DNA from: Roseomonas alba
GTDB lineage: Bacteria > Pseudomonadota > Alphaproteobacteria > Acetobacterales > Acetobacteraceae
Direction: 5' to 3'
Assembly (NCBI RefSeq): GCF_019430885.1
Contig: NZ_JAHYBZ010000013.1
Coordinates: forward strand, 1-64,000
Length of the DNA stretch: 64,000 nucleotides
The translations under genes and the position numbers were made by a program. The notes beneath the pieces are model-generated. The model was not told the origin of the DNA. It saw only the letters and a program-made list of their open reading frames with translations, and made no database searches. Positions 46,338-56,318 of this stretch are shown here, in pieces. Each line of letters starts with the position of its first letter. Position 1 is the first letter of the stretch.

Positions 46338-47318
46338 TCAGCCGAGCGTAATCCCCGCCTCCCGGATCGTCTCCTCCGCATTGCGGCGCTGCCCGGCCAG
46401 CCAGGTTGCGAAGACCTCCGGCGAGCTGCCGACCATGACGGCGCCGGCCGGGTCCATGCGCTCGCGCACCTTGGGCGCGCGGGCGGAGACCGCCGCCACG
46501 GCCGCCATCCGCTCGATGATCGGGCGCGGCGTGCCGGAGGCGGCGAACAACCCGTTCCAGTCCACCATGTCGTAGCCGGGGAAGCCCGATTCCGCGACGG
46601 TGGGCACATCTGGCAGGGATGGCGGCCGTTCCAAGCTCGTCACGGCCAGGATGCGCGCCCGCCCGGACTGCACCGGCGGTCGGATGGACGATGTCGTGAT
46701 CAGCACCGCGTCGATGCTGCCCGACATGATGTCGCGCGCCGCATCGGCGCCGCCGCGATAGGGGGCATGGACCAGGCGCACGCCGGCCCGGTGCTCGAAG
46801 GCCGCGAGGGCGAGATGCCCCATCCCCGCCGCCGGCGGCGTGCCGACCGAGATCGTGTTCGGCCGCTCCTTCGCGACGGCGATGAACTCGGCAAGGGTGC
46901 GCGCCGGGAAATCCTGCTTCACCGCGATCACCTGCGGGAAGGCCGCGACCTGGGTCACCGGCACGAAGGCGGTCTTGTAGTCGAAGGTCAGGTCGCGCAG
47001 CAGCACCGGGTTGGTGAGCTGGTTCGCCGCGTCGATCAGGAAGGTGTAGCCGTCATGCGGCGATTGCAGCGTGGCGCTGGCCGCGACCACGGCATTCCCG
47101 CCGGTGCGGTTCTCGATGACGATGTTCTGGCCCAGCGCCTCCTGCATGTCGGCGGCGATGGCGCGGGCCGCGGTGTCGGCCGCCCCGCCGGCGGCGAAGG
47201 CGACGACCCAGCGGATCGGCCGGTTCGGCCAGACGTCCTGGGCGAGCGCCGGCCTCGCCAGGACCGGCGTGGCGAGCGTGGCGGCGAGGAGCCTCCGGCG
47301 TGTCATTGATGCGTTCAT
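46338..47318 (-). CDS. Tripartite tricarboxylate (Bug/TctC) binding protein
   Basis: A 326-residue periplasmic binding protein. The signal is MTRRRLLAATLATPVLARPALAQ, after which the mature chain begins WPNRPIRWVVAFAAGGAADTAAR. This is the Bug-family opening, in which the loop after the first strand binds carboxylates. The TctC blocks VIENRTGGNAVVAA, HAPYRGGADAARDIMSG and VPTVAESGFPGYDM follow. TctC proteins feed TctAB permeases, which are absent here. GGAGG lies nine bases before the ATG. It follows leuB by 30 bp and closes the hyu-leu block. Confidence 0.92.
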   Translation of the reverse strand: MNASMTRRRLLAATLATPVLARPALAQDVWPNRPIRWVVAFAAGGAADTAARAIAADMQEALGQNIVIENRTGGNAVVAASATLQSPHDGYTFLIDAANQLTNPVLLRDLTFDYKTAFVPVTQVAAFPQVIAVKQDFPARTLAEFIAVAKERPNTISVGTPPAAGMGHLALAAFEHRAGVRLVHAPYRGGADAARDIMSGSIDAVLITTSSIRPPVQSGRARILAVTSLERPPSLPDVPTVAESGFPGYDMVDWNGLFAASGTPRPIIERMAAVAAVSARAPKVRERMDPAGAVMVGSSPEVFATWLAGQRRNAEETIREAGITLG

Positions 47319-47348
47319 TGTCGTTGTCCTCCCTGTCTGGTTGCGGAT

Positions 47349-48425
47349 TCAGTTGGCGAGTCGGGCGATCTCCCGTGCGACGGCGTCGCCCATGGCTTCG
47401 GTGCCGAGCCGCGTGGCGCCGGCTTCCATGATGTCCCCGGTGCGATAGCCCTCGGCGAGGACGCGGCGCACCGCGGTCTCGATGCGCTCGGCCATTGCTG
47501 GCTGGCCGAGCGAGTGGCGCAGCAGCATCGCCCCGCATAGGATCGAGGCCAGCGGATTGGCGATGTCCTTGCCCGCGATGTCGGGTGCGGAGCCGTGCAC
47601 CGGCTCGTACAGCCCGCGCCCTTCGGCATTCAGCGAGGCCGAGGGCAGCATGCCGATCGACCCCGTCAGCATCGCCGCGGCGTCGGAGAGGATGTCGCCG
47701 AAGATGTTGCCGGTGACGATGACATCGAAGTCGCGCGGCCGGCGGATCAGATGCATCGACGCCGCATCGACATAGAGATGCGACAGCTCGACATCGGGGT
47801 ATTCGCGCCCGACCTCGGTGACGACCTCGCGCCATAGCGCCATGGTCTCCAGCACATTGGCCTTGTCGACCGAGCACAGCTTCTTCCGCCGTCCCTGCGC
47901 AGCCTTGAAGCCGGCATGGGCGACGCGGCGGATCTCGCTTTCGGTGTAGCGCATGGTGTTGACGCCCACGCGTTCGCCATTCGTCACATGCACGCCGCGC
48001 GGCGTGCCGAAATAGATGTCGCTGGTGAGTTCCCGCAGCACGACGAGGTCGACGCCCTCGATCGCCTCGCGCTTCAGGGTCGAGGCGCCGATCAGCTCCG
48101 GAAAGGCGGTGACGGGCCGGAAGTTGGCGAACAGGTCCATGCGCTTGCGCAGGCGCAGCAGCGCATGCCCGCCGCGCTGCTCGGGCGGCCGCAGGTCGCT
48201 CTCATAGGTGCCGGCCGCGCCGAACAGCACGGCATCGGCCCGTTCGGCCAGTTCGGCCGTGGCTTCCGGCAGCGGGTCGCCGGTGGTGTCGTAGGCGGCA
48301 TCGCCGATCGGCGCCTCGGTGAAGTCGAATTGCGGGCCGTTGGCGGCGACGGCGCGCAGCGCCTTCACGGCCTGCGCGGTCACCTCCGGCCCGATGCCGT
48401 CGCCGGCGAGCAATGCGATATGCAT
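47349..48425 (-). CDS. leuB: 3-isopropylmalate dehydrogenase (or paralogue)
   Basis: A 358-residue NAD-dependent beta-decarboxylating dehydrogenase. The N-terminus [21 protein letters not shown] is typical, the substrate loop has [17 protein letters not shown], the general catalysts are [15 protein letters not shown] and [10 protein letters not shown], and [27 protein letters not shown] follows. The end [20 protein letters not shown] agrees. It normally oxidises 3-isopropylmalate to 4-methyl-2-oxopentanoate in leucine synthesis, but related enzymes act on other 3-alkylmalates. It is embedded in a catabolic-looking operon with a LacI regulator, and a LacI-type palindrome overlaps its ribosome site. 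Confidence 0.92.
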   Translation of the reverse strand: MHIALLAGDGIGPEVTAQAVKALRAVAANGPQFDFTEAPIGDAAYDTTGDPLPEATAELAERADAVLFGAAGTYESDLRPPEQRGGHALLRLRKRMDLFANFRPVTAFPELIGASTLKREAIEGVDLVVLRELTSDIYFGTPRGVHVTNGERVGVNTMRYTESEIRRVAHAGFKAAQGRRKKLCSVDKANVLETMALWREVVTEVGREYPDVELSHLYVDAASMHLIRRPRDFDVIVTGNIFGDILSDAAAMLTGSIGMLPSASLNAEGRGLYEPVHGSAPDIAGKDIANPLASILCGAMLLRHSLGQPAMAERIETAVRRVLAEGYRTGDIMEAGATRLGTEAMGDAVAREIARLAN

Positions 48426-48436
48426 GAAACGTTTCC
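48425..48436. promoter_or_regulatory. LacI-type palindromic operator before leuB
   Basis: The 12-mer TGAAACGTTTCC contains the perfect palindrome GAAACGTTTC (48426-48435) with the central CG typical of LacI-family sites. The same 12 bases recur upstream of hyuA (58402-58413). Here the site lies in the 14-bp leuD-leuB gap and includes the leuB ribosome site (GAGGAAAC), so a bound repressor could block elongation or an internal promoter. Confidence 0.5.
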
Positions 48437-48439
48437 TCG

Positions 48440-49039
48440 TCAGAAGTTCGAGCGATCCATCCGCCGCTCGAAGGCGGCGATGTCCTCCTGGTGGGACAGG
48501 GTGAAGGCAAGCTCGTCCACGCCTTCCAACAGGCAATGGCGGGTGAATGGGTCGATATCGAAATGATAGACTGCGCCGTTCGCGGCCGTCACGGTCTGGG
48601 TGGCCAGGTCGACGGCGATCTCCGCGCCGGGATGCGCCTCCGCCTCGGCGATCAGCGCGGCCACCGCGTCCTCGGCCAGCACGACCGGCAGGATGCCGTT
48701 CTTCACCGCGTTGATGGCGAAGATGTCGCCGAAGGACGGTGCGATCACCGCGCGGATGCCATGGCCCTGGACGGCCCAGACGGCGTTCTCGCGGGACGAC
48801 CCGCAGGCGAAGTTGCGCCCGCCGAGGATGATGCGGGCATCGCGCCAGCCCTCCCGGTTCAGCGGGAAGTCCGGCACCTCCGACCCGTCGGGCGCGTAGC
48901 GCAGGTCGCGGAACAGGCAGGCGCCGTGATCCTCGTCGCGCTGCATGTGCAGGAAGCGCGCCGGCAGGATCTGGTCGGTGTCGATGTTGTCCCGCGCGAA
49001 GGGCACGGCGGCGGCATGCAGCGTCGTGAAGCGGTCCAT
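48440..49039 (-). CDS. leuD: 3-isopropylmalate dehydratase small subunit
   Basis: A 199-residue swivel-domain subunit of the aconitase superfamily. It opens [25 protein letters not shown], with the central [46 protein letters not shown] signature. It pairs with the LeuC Fe-S subunit. Its ATG is one base after the leuC stop (TGAG-ATG), indicating tight coupling. In leucine synthesis the complex isomerises 2- to 3-isopropylmalate; homologues use citraconate, dimethylmalate or similar alkylmalates. Confidence 0.95.
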   Translation of the reverse strand: MDRFTTLHAAAVPFARDNIDTDQILPARFLHMQRDEDHGACLFRDLRYAPDGSEVPDFPLNREGWRDARIILGGRNFACGSSRENAVWAVQGHGIRAVIAPSFGDIFAINAVKNGILPVVLAEDAVAALIAEAEAHPGAEIAVDLATQTVTAANGAVYHFDIDPFTRHCLLEGVDELAFTLSHQEDIAAFERRMDRSNF

Positions 49040-49040
49040 C

Positions 49041-50465
49041 TCAGCCCCCCGTCATCCGGCGCACATCGGTGATGTGCCCGGTCACCGCGGCGGCGGCGGC
49101 CATGGCCGGGCTCATCAGATGCGTGCGCACGCCGGGGCCCTGGCGCCCGCGGAAATTGCGGTTGGTGGTGGCGGCGACGCGCTCGCCCGGGGCCGCGATC
49201 TCCCCATTCGTGCCGAGGCACATGGAGCAACCGGCCTCGCGCCAGTCGAAGCCGGCCTCGGTGAAGATGCGGTCGAGTCCCTCGGCCTCGGCCTGGCGCT
49301 TCACCGGCGCGGAGCCGGGCACCACCCAGGCCGTCACCCCCTCCGCCACGCGCCGGCCGCGCGCAATGGCGGCGGCGGCGCGCAGATCCTCGATCCGGCC
49401 ATTGGTGCAGGACCCGATGAAGACCCGGTCGATGCGCAGTTCCTCGACCGGCATGCCCGGCGTCAGGCCCATATAGGCGAAGGTGTCCTGCATGGCGGCG
49501 CGACGCTCGGCGTCTTCCTCCTGCGTCGGGTCGGGCACCTGGCCATCGGCGGCAACCGCATCCTGCGGCGAATTGCCCCAGGTGACGGTGGGCGCGATGG
49601 CGGCGGCGTCGATCGTCACCTCGCGGTCGAAGCGCGCGCCGGCGTCGGTCGCGAGCGCGCGCCAGCGTTCCACCGCGCGATCCCACTCCGCGCCCTTCGG
49701 CGCATAGGGGCGGCCGGCGAGATAGGCGAAGGTCGTCTCGTCCGGCGTGACCATGCCGGCGCGGCCGCCTGCCTCGATAGACATGTTGCACAGGGTCAGC
49801 CGGCCTTCCATGGACAGGCCGCGTATCGCGCTGCCGGCGTATTCGATGACATGCCCCGCCGCACCCGCCGCGCCGATGGTGGCGATGATGTGCAGGATCA
49901 CGTCCTTGGCCGTGACGCCGGCGCCGAGGTCGCCCTCCACCGTGATGCGCATGGTCGCCGGCTTGCGCTGCCACAGCGTCTGCGTCGCGAGCACATGAGT
50001 GACCTCGGTCATGCCGATGCCAAAGGCGAGTGCGCCGAGCGCGCCATGGGTCGAGGTGTGGCTGTCCGGGCAGACCATCAGCAGGCCCGGCTGTGTCAGG
50101 CCCTGTTCGGGGCCGATGACATGGACGATGCCCTGGCCCTCGTCCTTGAGGCCGAACAGTTGGAAGCCATGCTCGGCGCTGTTGCGTTCCAGCGTCTCGA
50201 CCATGAAGCGCCGTGCGGGATCGGGGATGGCGGCGGTCTCCCGCGTGTCGGTCGGCACGTAATGGTCGGGCACGCCGAAGATGCGGTCCGGCGCGCGAGG
50301 TTTCAGCCCGCGCCGGCGCAGCATGTCGAAGGCCGGTTCGCTGCCGTCGTGGATCAGGTGGCGATCGACATAGAGGAGCACCTGGCCATCGGGCCGTTCC
50401 AGGACGCGGTGCCGGTCCCAAATCTTTTCGAACATGGTGCGGGGTGCGGCGTCCTCAGGCGGCAT
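49041..50465 (-). CDS. leuC: 3-isopropylmalate dehydratase large subunit
   Basis: A 474-residue 4Fe-4S aconitase-family subunit. Features are [13 protein letters not shown] at the start and [35 protein letters not shown], which holds the first cluster Cys. The second and third cluster Cys follow in [18 protein letters not shown] and [33 protein letters not shown]. Length agrees with bacterial LeuC (466). The ATG at 50465 has GGAGA about six bases upstream. It follows the LacI regulator gene directly (18 bp). Biosynthetic and catabolic roles cannot be separated by sequence alone. Confidence 0.95.
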   Translation of the reverse strand: MPPEDAAPRTMFEKIWDRHRVLERPDGQVLLYVDRHLIHDGSEPAFDMLRRRGLKPRAPDRIFGVPDHYVPTDTRETAAIPDPARRFMVETLERNSAEHGFQLFGLKDEGQGIVHVIGPEQGLTQPGLLMVCPDSHTSTHGALGALAFGIGMTEVTHVLATQTLWQRKPATMRITVEGDLGAGVTAKDVILHIIATIGAAGAAGHVIEYAGSAIRGLSMEGRLTLCNMSIEAGGRAGMVTPDETTFAYLAGRPYAPKGAEWDRAVERWRALATDAGARFDREVTIDAAAIAPTVTWGNSPQDAVAADGQVPDPTQEEDAERRAAMQDTFAYMGLTPGMPVEELRIDRVFIGSCTNGRIEDLRAAAAIARGRRVAEGVTAWVVPGSAPVKRQAEAEGLDRIFTEAGFDWREAGCSMCLGTNGEIAAPGERVAATTNRNFRGRQGPGVRTHLMSPAMAAAAAVTGHITDVRRMTGG

Positions 50466-50483
50466 GACCGGTCTCCGGCGTCG

Positions 50484-51524
50484 TCAGCGTGGCGGGGCGC
50501 AGGACCCCCGTGGGATGTAGGTGGTGGGGCCGAGCGCGCGCTGCGGCGGCAGGCCCGGCGTCTCGATCCGCTGCAGCAGGAACTGCGCGGCCATGGCGCC
50601 GAGCGCCCCATGGTCCCATTGCACGACCGAGATCGGCGGTGCGTGGAATTCGGCGAGTTCGCTCTCCGCCCCCGCCACGACGGACACATCGCGCGGAATC
50701 ACCAGGCCGCGTTCCTGCAAGGTCCGCAACAGCCCCGGCAGCAGCGCGGTGCCGGCGACGAAGAAGGCGGTGGGCGGATCGGGCAGATCCAGCAGCCGCG
50801 CCGCCTCCTGCTCCGCATAGCCCGTGGCGAAGGAGCCGAGGCGCATCAGCGCCGGATCGGGCTCCAGACCCAGCGCCGCATGGGCTTCCCGGAAGCCGCG
50901 CAGGCGCTCGGTCACCGGGCAGGCGACATCCGCGCCGGAGATCACCCCGATGCGCCGATGGCCCAGCGCCAGAAGATGCGCGATCGCCGCGCGCGTGCCA
51001 TGGGCGTGGTCCACGCGAACGTGATCGAGGCTGTCCGGCCGCATGCGGTCCAGCAGCGTGATCGGCATCGGCGCGTCGCGCAGCATCTTGAGCAGGCGCC
51101 GGTCGCGCTCCGAGGAGGTGGCGATGACGAGCCCGTCCACCCGTCGGCGGATGAAGCTCGCCAGCAATTCCTGTTCGCGCGCGAAGGCGTGATAGGACGA
51201 TGCGACCAACAGCGAGCAGCCGCGCGCATCCAGCTTCTGCTGCATCTGGTCCACGAAGCTCGCCAGGACGGGCACGGTCAGGTCGCGCACGACGCAAGCG
51301 AAGATACGGGACGGGCCGCCGCGCAGGCTCTGCGCCGCGGCGTCCGGGGAGAAGCCCAGCCGCGCCACGGCCGCCTGCACACGCTCCCGCAACTCGGTGC
51401 TGACATTCGCATGGCCGTTGATGACGCGGGAGACGGTGCCGACCCCCACCCCGGCCGCTTCCGCGACGTCGCGGATGGTCGGCTTTGGCTTCACGCAGCC
51501 TGCCGCCATGCGGGACCCGGCCAT
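50484..51524 (-). CDS. LacI-family transcriptional regulator
   Basis: A 346-residue repressor. The N-terminal HTH and hinge read TIRDVAEAAGVGVGTVSRVINGHANVSTELRERVQAAVARLGFSPDAAAQSLRGG. The periplasmic-binding-like effector domain follows (residues ~75-345), with VDHAHGTRAAIAHLLALGHRRIGVISG. Its gene sits inside the leftward block between a tctC gene and leuC, so it probably regulates its own operon. Two identical GAAACGTTTC palindromes, before hyuA and before leuB, are good candidate operators. The inducer would be an operon substrate or product, perhaps an alkyl-malate or carboxylate. Confidence 0.92.
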   Translation of the reverse strand: MAGSRMAAGCVKPKPTIRDVAEAAGVGVGTVSRVINGHANVSTELRERVQAAVARLGFSPDAAAQSLRGGPSRIFACVVRDLTVPVLASFVDQMQQKLDARGCSLLVASSYHAFAREQELLASFIRRRVDGLVIATSSERDRRLLKMLRDAPMPITLLDRMRPDSLDHVRVDHAHGTRAAIAHLLALGHRRIGVISGADVACPVTERLRGFREAHAALGLEPDPALMRLGSFATGYAEQEAARLLDLPDPPTAFFVAGTALLPGLLRTLQERGLVIPRDVSVVAGAESELAEFHAPPISVVQWDHGALGAMAAQFLLQRIETPGLPPQRALGPTTYIPRGSCAPPR

Positions 51525-51622
51525 GGCTCTCCCTCTCCCGGTCCGCCATGCCGCGGCAGGACCGGCCCTGTCCCTTCCCTCCTAGGTGTTCGGCGGGCGC
51601 GGGGCAAGGCATGGGGCCGGGT

Positions 51623-52603
51623 TCAGCCATCCACCCGGATGTTCGCGTCGCGCACCACTTGGCCCCAGCGTTCCGCTTCCGCCCGCAGGAAGGCGGCGAA
51701 GACCGCCGGGTTGTAGCCCAGGCTGCTGAAGCCGTTGGTGCGTAGCGTGTCCTGGAAGGACGGGGTGTTCTGCACCTGGGACACGGCTGCATGGACCGTC
51801 TCGGCCACCACCATCGGCGTGCGCGGCGCCGCGAGGAGCCCGATCCAGGCATCGGCGATGACCGGCATGCCCTGCTCCGTCAGGGTCGCGACATCCGGCA
51901 CCAGGGAGAAGCGTTGCGCCGTGGCGACGCCGAGCATCTTCAGCCGGGCCCGCTGCGGCTGCGCCACCGCGACCGGCACCATCATGATGTCCACCTGGTC
52001 GGCAGTGATGGCGAGCACACCCGGCCCCGCACCTTGATAGGGAACATGCGTCATCTCGGCCCCGATGGCGCGGCGGAACATCTCGCCCGCCGCATGGGAG
52101 ACGCTGGCCACACCATAGGACGCATAGGTCAGCGGCGTGGCCGACCCGCGCGCCAATTCGATGAGCTGCTGGAGGTTCTCGACCGGCAGGCCCGGCCGGG
52201 CGACCAGGGCGAAGACCACGCTGGCGATGCCGCTGACCGGCACGAATTCCGCAACATTGTAGGGCAGCCGGGAATTGGCTGCGGGCAGCACGGTATGGGT
52301 GTCGGCGGTGGCGAGCATCAGGCTGTGCCCATCCGGCGGCGAGCCCAGCAGGTTCTGCGTCGCGACCACGCCATTCGCACCCGGGCGGTTCTCGATGACC
52401 AGCGCCTGGCCGAGCTTCTCGCCGAGCCCCGTCGCGATGAGGCGCGCCAGCATGTCGGTGGCGCCGCCGGGCGGGAAGGGCACGACGACGCGCACCGGGC
52501 GCGTCGCGTGCCAGGCCGCCTGGGCGAAGGCGGGCCGCGCCAGGGCGGGCACGGCGAGGGCCGCAGCGAGGGCGCTGCGGCGGCTGATGGTCGTTGTTGT
52601 CAT
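51623..52603 (-). CDS. Tripartite tricarboxylate (Bug/TctC) binding protein
   Basis: A 326-residue TctC-like protein. The signal is ISRRSALAAALAVPALARPAFAQ and the mature chain starts with RPVRVVVPFPPGGATDMLAR. Conserved blocks are VIENRPGANGVVATQNLL, THVPYQGAGPGVLAITADQVDIM and LPDVATLTEQGMPVIAD-type DVATLTEQGMPV. GGAGG precedes the ATG. It is distinct in sequence from the other two TctC proteins of the window, so their ligands may differ. It lies between the enoyl-CoA hydratase and lacI genes of the catabolic block. Confidence 0.92.
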   Translation of the reverse strand: MTTTTISRRSALAAALAVPALARPAFAQAAWHATRPVRVVVPFPPGGATDMLARLIATGLGEKLGQALVIENRPGANGVVATQNLLGSPPDGHSLMLATADTHTVLPAANSRLPYNVAEFVPVSGIASVVFALVARPGLPVENLQQLIELARGSATPLTYASYGVASVSHAAGEMFRRAIGAEMTHVPYQGAGPGVLAITADQVDIMMVPVAVAQPQRARLKMLGVATAQRFSLVPDVATLTEQGMPVIADAWIGLLAAPRTPMVVAETVHAAVSQVQNTPSFQDTLRTNGFSSLGYNPAVFAAFLRAEAERWGQVVRDANIRVDG

Positions 52604-52634
52604 GGACGGTCCTCCTGTCTCGCGTGGCGGTCGC

Positions 52635-53444
52635 TCAGCGCCCGGTGAAGCGCGGCGGTCTCTTCTCGTTGAAGGCGGCGATGCCCTCCCGCCGGTCGGC
52701 GGTGGGGATCAGTGGGTAGTAGGCCTCGATCTCGAGCTGCATGCCGGTGCGCAGATCGGCCTGAAGGCCGTGGTCGATCGCCTTCTTGGCCTGGCGGATG
52801 GCGATCGGCGCATTGCCGGCGATGCGCCTTGCGGTGGCGAGCGCCAGCCCCAGCACCTCGCCCGGCGGGCAGAGCCGGTTGACGATGCCCCAGTCCAGCG
52901 CCTCGGCGGCGGAGAAGGGTTCGCCGGTGAAGATGATCTCCTTGGCGCGGCGCGCGCCGATGCTGCGCGGCAAATGCTGCGTGCCGCCGCCGCCGGGCAT
53001 GATGCCGCGCGTCACCTCGGTGAAGGCGAAGCGCGCCGTGTCCACCGCATAGGCGAAGTCACAGGACAGCATCAGCTCCAGCCCGCCGGCGAAGGCCGCG
53101 CCATTCACCGCGGCGATGAGCGGCACCGGGCAGGCGAGCAGCGCGCGCATCATGCGCTCGAACATGTAGTGCTGGCGGGCGAAGGCCTCGTCATCCATGC
53201 CGTTGCGTTCGGCGAGGTCGGCGCCGGCGCAGAAGGCGCGTTCGCCGGCCCCGGTCAGGATCACCGCGTGGCAGAGATGCGGGGCCGCTTCGAGCGCGCC
53301 GAAGAGGGCGATCAGTTCCTCGCCGAGCGGCGTGTTCATTGCGTTGGCGCGCTCGGGCCGGTTCAGCGTGACGACGAGAAGGCCCGGCTCGGCCTCCTCG
53401 ACGCGCAGCGTTTCCCAGCTTCGGGCGGCAAGGACATGGGTCAC
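52635..53444 (-). CDS. Enoyl-CoA hydratase
   Basis: A 269-residue crotonase. It starts LRVEEAEPGLLVVTLNRPERANAMNTPL. The oxyanion loop GAGERAFCAGADLAERNG and AAVNGAAFAGGLELMLSCDFAYAVDTARFAFTEVTRGIMPGGGGTQ hold the catalytic region, with GIMPGGGGTQHLPR as in true hydratases. The GTG at 53444 overlaps the CaiB stop as GTGA. It probably hydrates or rearranges a CoA thioester produced by the CoA-transferase encoded just upstream. Confidence 0.93.
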   Translation of the reverse strand: MTHVLAARSWETLRVEEAEPGLLVVTLNRPERANAMNTPLGEELIALFGALEAAPHLCHAVILTGAGERAFCAGADLAERNGMDDEAFARQHYMFERMMRALLACPVPLIAAVNGAAFAGGLELMLSCDFAYAVDTARFAFTEVTRGIMPGGGGTQHLPRSIGARRAKEIIFTGEPFSAAEALDWGIVNRLCPPGEVLGLALATARRIAGNAPIAIRQAKKAIDHGLQADLRTGMQLEIEAYYPLIPTADRREGIAAFNEKRPPRFTGR

Positions 53445-54592
53445 GAACAGATCTCCCGGATCTCGTCGAGCAAATTCTGGTGTTCGCCGAGCCGTGGCGC
53501 CCGGCCGGCGGGCATGGGGCGCTGGCCATCGAAGGACACCGGCAGACCGACCGTGCCCGGCCCGCCGCCAGGCGGGGTGGCGATGATGCCGAGGGCGGCG
53601 GTCTGTGGGTCGGCCAGCGCCTCGGCCGCGCCCTTCACCGGGCCGCAGGGGATGCCGGCCCGGCGCAGCTCCTCGGACAGCGTGGCGACAGGGCGGCGGG
53701 CGATCTCGGCGGCGAGCTGCGAGATCAGCGCATCGCGGTTGCTGACGCGCGCGCCGTTGGTGGCGAAGCGCGGATCCTCGGCCAGTGCGTCGAGGCCGAG
53801 CACGCGGCACAGCCGCCCGAACAGGAGGTCGTTGCCGGCGGCGACCAGCAGCGTGCCATCCGCCGTCGCGAAGGTCTGGTAGGGCACGATGTTGGACACG
53901 CCCGAGCCGTAGCGCTGGGGCTCGGGGCCACCCGCGAGCAGGTCCGAGATCGGCACCGTCATCCAGGACAGCGCGGTCTCGTAGAGCGACACGTCCACCA
54001 CGCCGCCGCGCCCGTCACGTTCCCGCCGCAGCAGCGCGGCCAGGATGCCGAGCGCGCCCCAGATGCCGGTGCCGATGTCGTTCAGCGCGACCGGCACCCG
54101 TGCCGGCGGCGCGCCGGGATGGCCATTCATGTCCATCAGGCCGGAGGCGGCCTGGATCAGCGGGTCGTAGCCCGGATCGCTGCGCCGCGGCCCAACGCGG
54201 CCGAAGGCGCCGATGTTGCAGATGACGAGGGAGGGTTTCTCGGCGAGCAGCGAGTCCGCGCCGAGCCCGGCCTCCTCCAGCGTGCCGACCTTGAGGTTCT
54301 GCAAGAGGATGTCGGCGCGGTCGAGGATCAGCCGCCGCAGCGCCGCCGCCGTCGTCGGGTCGCGCAGATCCGCCGTGACGCTCAGCTTGCCGCGGTTGAC
54401 GGCGTGGAACAGCGCCGAGGCGCCCTCGATGAAGGGCGGGCCCCAGCCACGCGCATGGTCGCCCTTGCCGGCGGATTCCACCTTCAGGACGGTGGCACCG
54501 AGATCAGCCAGGATGGCACCGGCGAAGGGACCGGCCAGGCTGTGGCCGATCTCGACCGCGAAACGCCCGGCGAGGGGGAGCGTATCAGCCAT
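53441..54592 (-). CDS. CaiB/BaiF family CoA-transferase
   Basis: A 383-residue class III CoA-transferase that moves CoA between carboxylic acids. Features are the start VEIGHSLAGPFAGAILADLGATVLKVES, the substrate-CoA block NRGKLSVTADLRDP, and the catalytic Asp in RRSDPGYDPLIQAASGLMDMNG. The central LNDIGTGIWGALGILAALLRR helix and the later GIPCGPVKGAAEALADPQ end follow. It overlaps hyuB by eight bases and the hydratase gene by four, so all three are translationally coupled. It activates the acid liberated by the pathway. Confidence 0.95.
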   Translation of the reverse strand: MADTLPLAGRFAVEIGHSLAGPFAGAILADLGATVLKVESAGKGDHARGWGPPFIEGASALFHAVNRGKLSVTADLRDPTTAAALRRLILDRADILLQNLKVGTLEEAGLGADSLLAEKPSLVICNIGAFGRVGPRRSDPGYDPLIQAASGLMDMNGHPGAPPARVPVALNDIGTGIWGALGILAALLRRERDGRGGVVDVSLYETALSWMTVPISDLLAGGPEPQRYGSGVSNIVPYQTFATADGTLLVAAGNDLLFGRLCRVLGLDALAEDPRFATNGARVSNRDALISQLAAEIARRPVATLSEELRRAGIPCGPVKGAAEALADPQTAALGIIATPPGGGPGTVGLPVSFDGQRPMPAGRAPRLGEHQNLLDEIREICS

Positions 54593-56318
54593 CGGCGGCC
54601 GCCATCAGATTCGCCGCATCGGCCGGCGAGAGCAGGTAGTCGCGGGTCAGCGCCTCCGGCGTGACATAGCCGTCCTTCAGGTCATCGAGCAGGCGCTGCC
54701 GGTCGCGTCGCAGCGGATCGCCATAGCCGCCGGCGCCGGCGGGTTGCAGCAGCACCACGTCGCCGGTCTGGACGATCTCGTGCGGCCCCTTGGCGGGCAC
54801 CAGCGTCACATCGTCCCCGCGCCGCACCTCGCAGCGGAAGGTGGACCCCGCCGCGCCGCCGAACTGGCCGAGCGGCGGGTGGATGCCACGCTCGCCGCAG
54901 GCGGTGAAGGTCGCTTCCTCATAACCCACGCGATAGACGCGGCGGGAGGCGAGGCCACCGCGCCATTCGCCCGCACCTCCGGTATCCGGGACCAGCGACC
55001 ATTCCTGCACGGTCAGCGGCGAGGTCTGCTCGATGATTTCGACCGAAGTGCTGCCGGCATTGCCGACATAGACGCGCACGCCGTTCACGCCGTCCTTCGT
55101 CGCCCGCGCGCCCATGCCGCCGGCATGCGGGTCGATCACGCCGACATAGCGGCGGCCGGTCGCGGTGACGCGCGCCTCGTCCGGGTCCATGCCGCCGAAC
55201 AGGCCGGAGAAGGCCCCGCAATTGCTCTGCCCGACCACCCGTTCCGGCACCGCCGGGGCCAGGGCGCGGAACAGCAGGTCGATGATGCGTGGCGAGGTCT
55301 CGGTATTGCCCGCCACCACCGAGGCCGGGAAGGCGCAGTTCACCACGCTGCCTTCGGGGGCCGCGATGGTTACCGGCCGGTAGCAGCCCTGGTTGATCGG
55401 TATGCTGACATCGGTGATGGCCTTCACCGTGAACCAGGTGCTGTTGCAGGTGACCGAGAGTGGGCAGTTGATGCCGCCGCGCGTCTGCGCGCCGGTGCCG
55501 GCATAGTCGAAATGGATGGCATCGCCCGACTTCGTCACCTTCACCCGCAGCGGGATCGGCGCGGTCGGCCAACCCGGCGGGCCGGCGACGGGTTCGAGCT
55601 CGTCCTCCGCCTCATAGACGCCATCGGGGATGGCGCGGATCGCCTCGCGCATCAGGCGCTCGGAATGATCGAGGGCGCGGCGCATCGCCTCGGCCAGTGC
55701 CGCGGGGCCGTGGCGGCGGGCGATGGCAGCGATGCGCCGGTCGCCCACCACGCAGCCGGCATATTGCGACTGGATGTCGAGCAGCCGCACCGAGGGATCC
55801 CGCGTGTTCTGCAGGATCACCGTCATCAGGTCCTCGACCGGCTTGTCGTCACGGTAGAGCAGCACCGGCGGGATGCGGATGCCCTCGGCGAAGACGTCCC
55901 AGGTGAGGGTGGTGTAGGAGCCCGGCACCTGGCCGCCGATATCGGTCCAGTGGCCGCGCGTCATGACGAAGGCGACGATGTCGTCATCGACGAAGACCGG
56001 CCGGGTGAACTGCACGTCCGGCTGGTGGTTGCCACCGCCGAGATAGACGTCGTTGCTGACGATCACATCGCCCGGGCGCAGCCGGTCGCGCCCGATGGCC
56101 TCGACCGAGGCCTTGGTCGAGATCACCGCCGAACCGAGCATGGTCGGGATGTCGTTGCCCTGGGCGACGAGCTGCATCTCCGCGTCGAACACCGCGGCCG
56201 AGGCATCGCCGCCCGAATGCACGATCGGGCTGCCCGCGGTACGCATCATGGCGAGCTTCATCTCGCGCGCCGTGGCATAGAGGCTGGAGCGCAGGATCTC
56301 GTAGGTGACGATGTCCAT
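54585..56318 (-). CDS. hyuB: Hydantoinase/oxoprolinase B-type subunit
   Basis: A 577-residue HyuB-like subunit. It starts DIVTYEILRSSLYATAREMKLAMMRTAGSPIVH, the usual N-terminal helix, then DVYLGGGNHQPDVQFTRPVF and RGHWTDIGGQVPGS. The metal-site region GTGAQTRGGINCPLSV and GAGGYGDPLRRDRQRLLDDLKDGYVTPEAL end are typical. It forms an ATP-dependent complex with HyuA that opens cyclic amides (hydantoin, oxoproline) or, in relatives, carboxylates ketones. It starts on the last base of the hyuA stop (TGATG). Confidence 0.93.
   Translation of the reverse strand: MDIVTYEILRSSLYATAREMKLAMMRTAGSPIVHSGGDASAAVFDAEMQLVAQGNDIPTMLGSAVISTKASVEAIGRDRLRPGDVIVSNDVYLGGGNHQPDVQFTRPVFVDDDIVAFVMTRGHWTDIGGQVPGSYTTLTWDVFAEGIRIPPVLLYRDDKPVEDLMTVILQNTRDPSVRLLDIQSQYAGCVVGDRRIAAIARRHGPAALAEAMRRALDHSERLMREAIRAIPDGVYEAEDELEPVAGPPGWPTAPIPLRVKVTKSGDAIHFDYAGTGAQTRGGINCPLSVTCNSTWFTVKAITDVSIPINQGCYRPVTIAAPEGSVVNCAFPASVVAGNTETSPRIIDLLFRALAPAVPERVVGQSNCGAFSGLFGGMDPDEARVTATGRRYVGVIDPHAGGMGARATKDGVNGVRVYVGNAGSTSVEIIEQTSPLTVQEWSLVPDTGGAGEWRGGLASRRVYRVGYEEATFTACGERGIHPPLGQFGGAAGSTFRCEVRRGDDVTLVPAKGPHEIVQTGDVVLLQPAGAGGYGDPLRRDRQRLLDDLKDGYVTPEALTRDYLLSPADAANLMAAADG

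Noticed and set aside
48945-51716. A 923-codon rightward open frame opposite leuC and lacI
   Set aside because: Shadow of leuC and the LacI gene.
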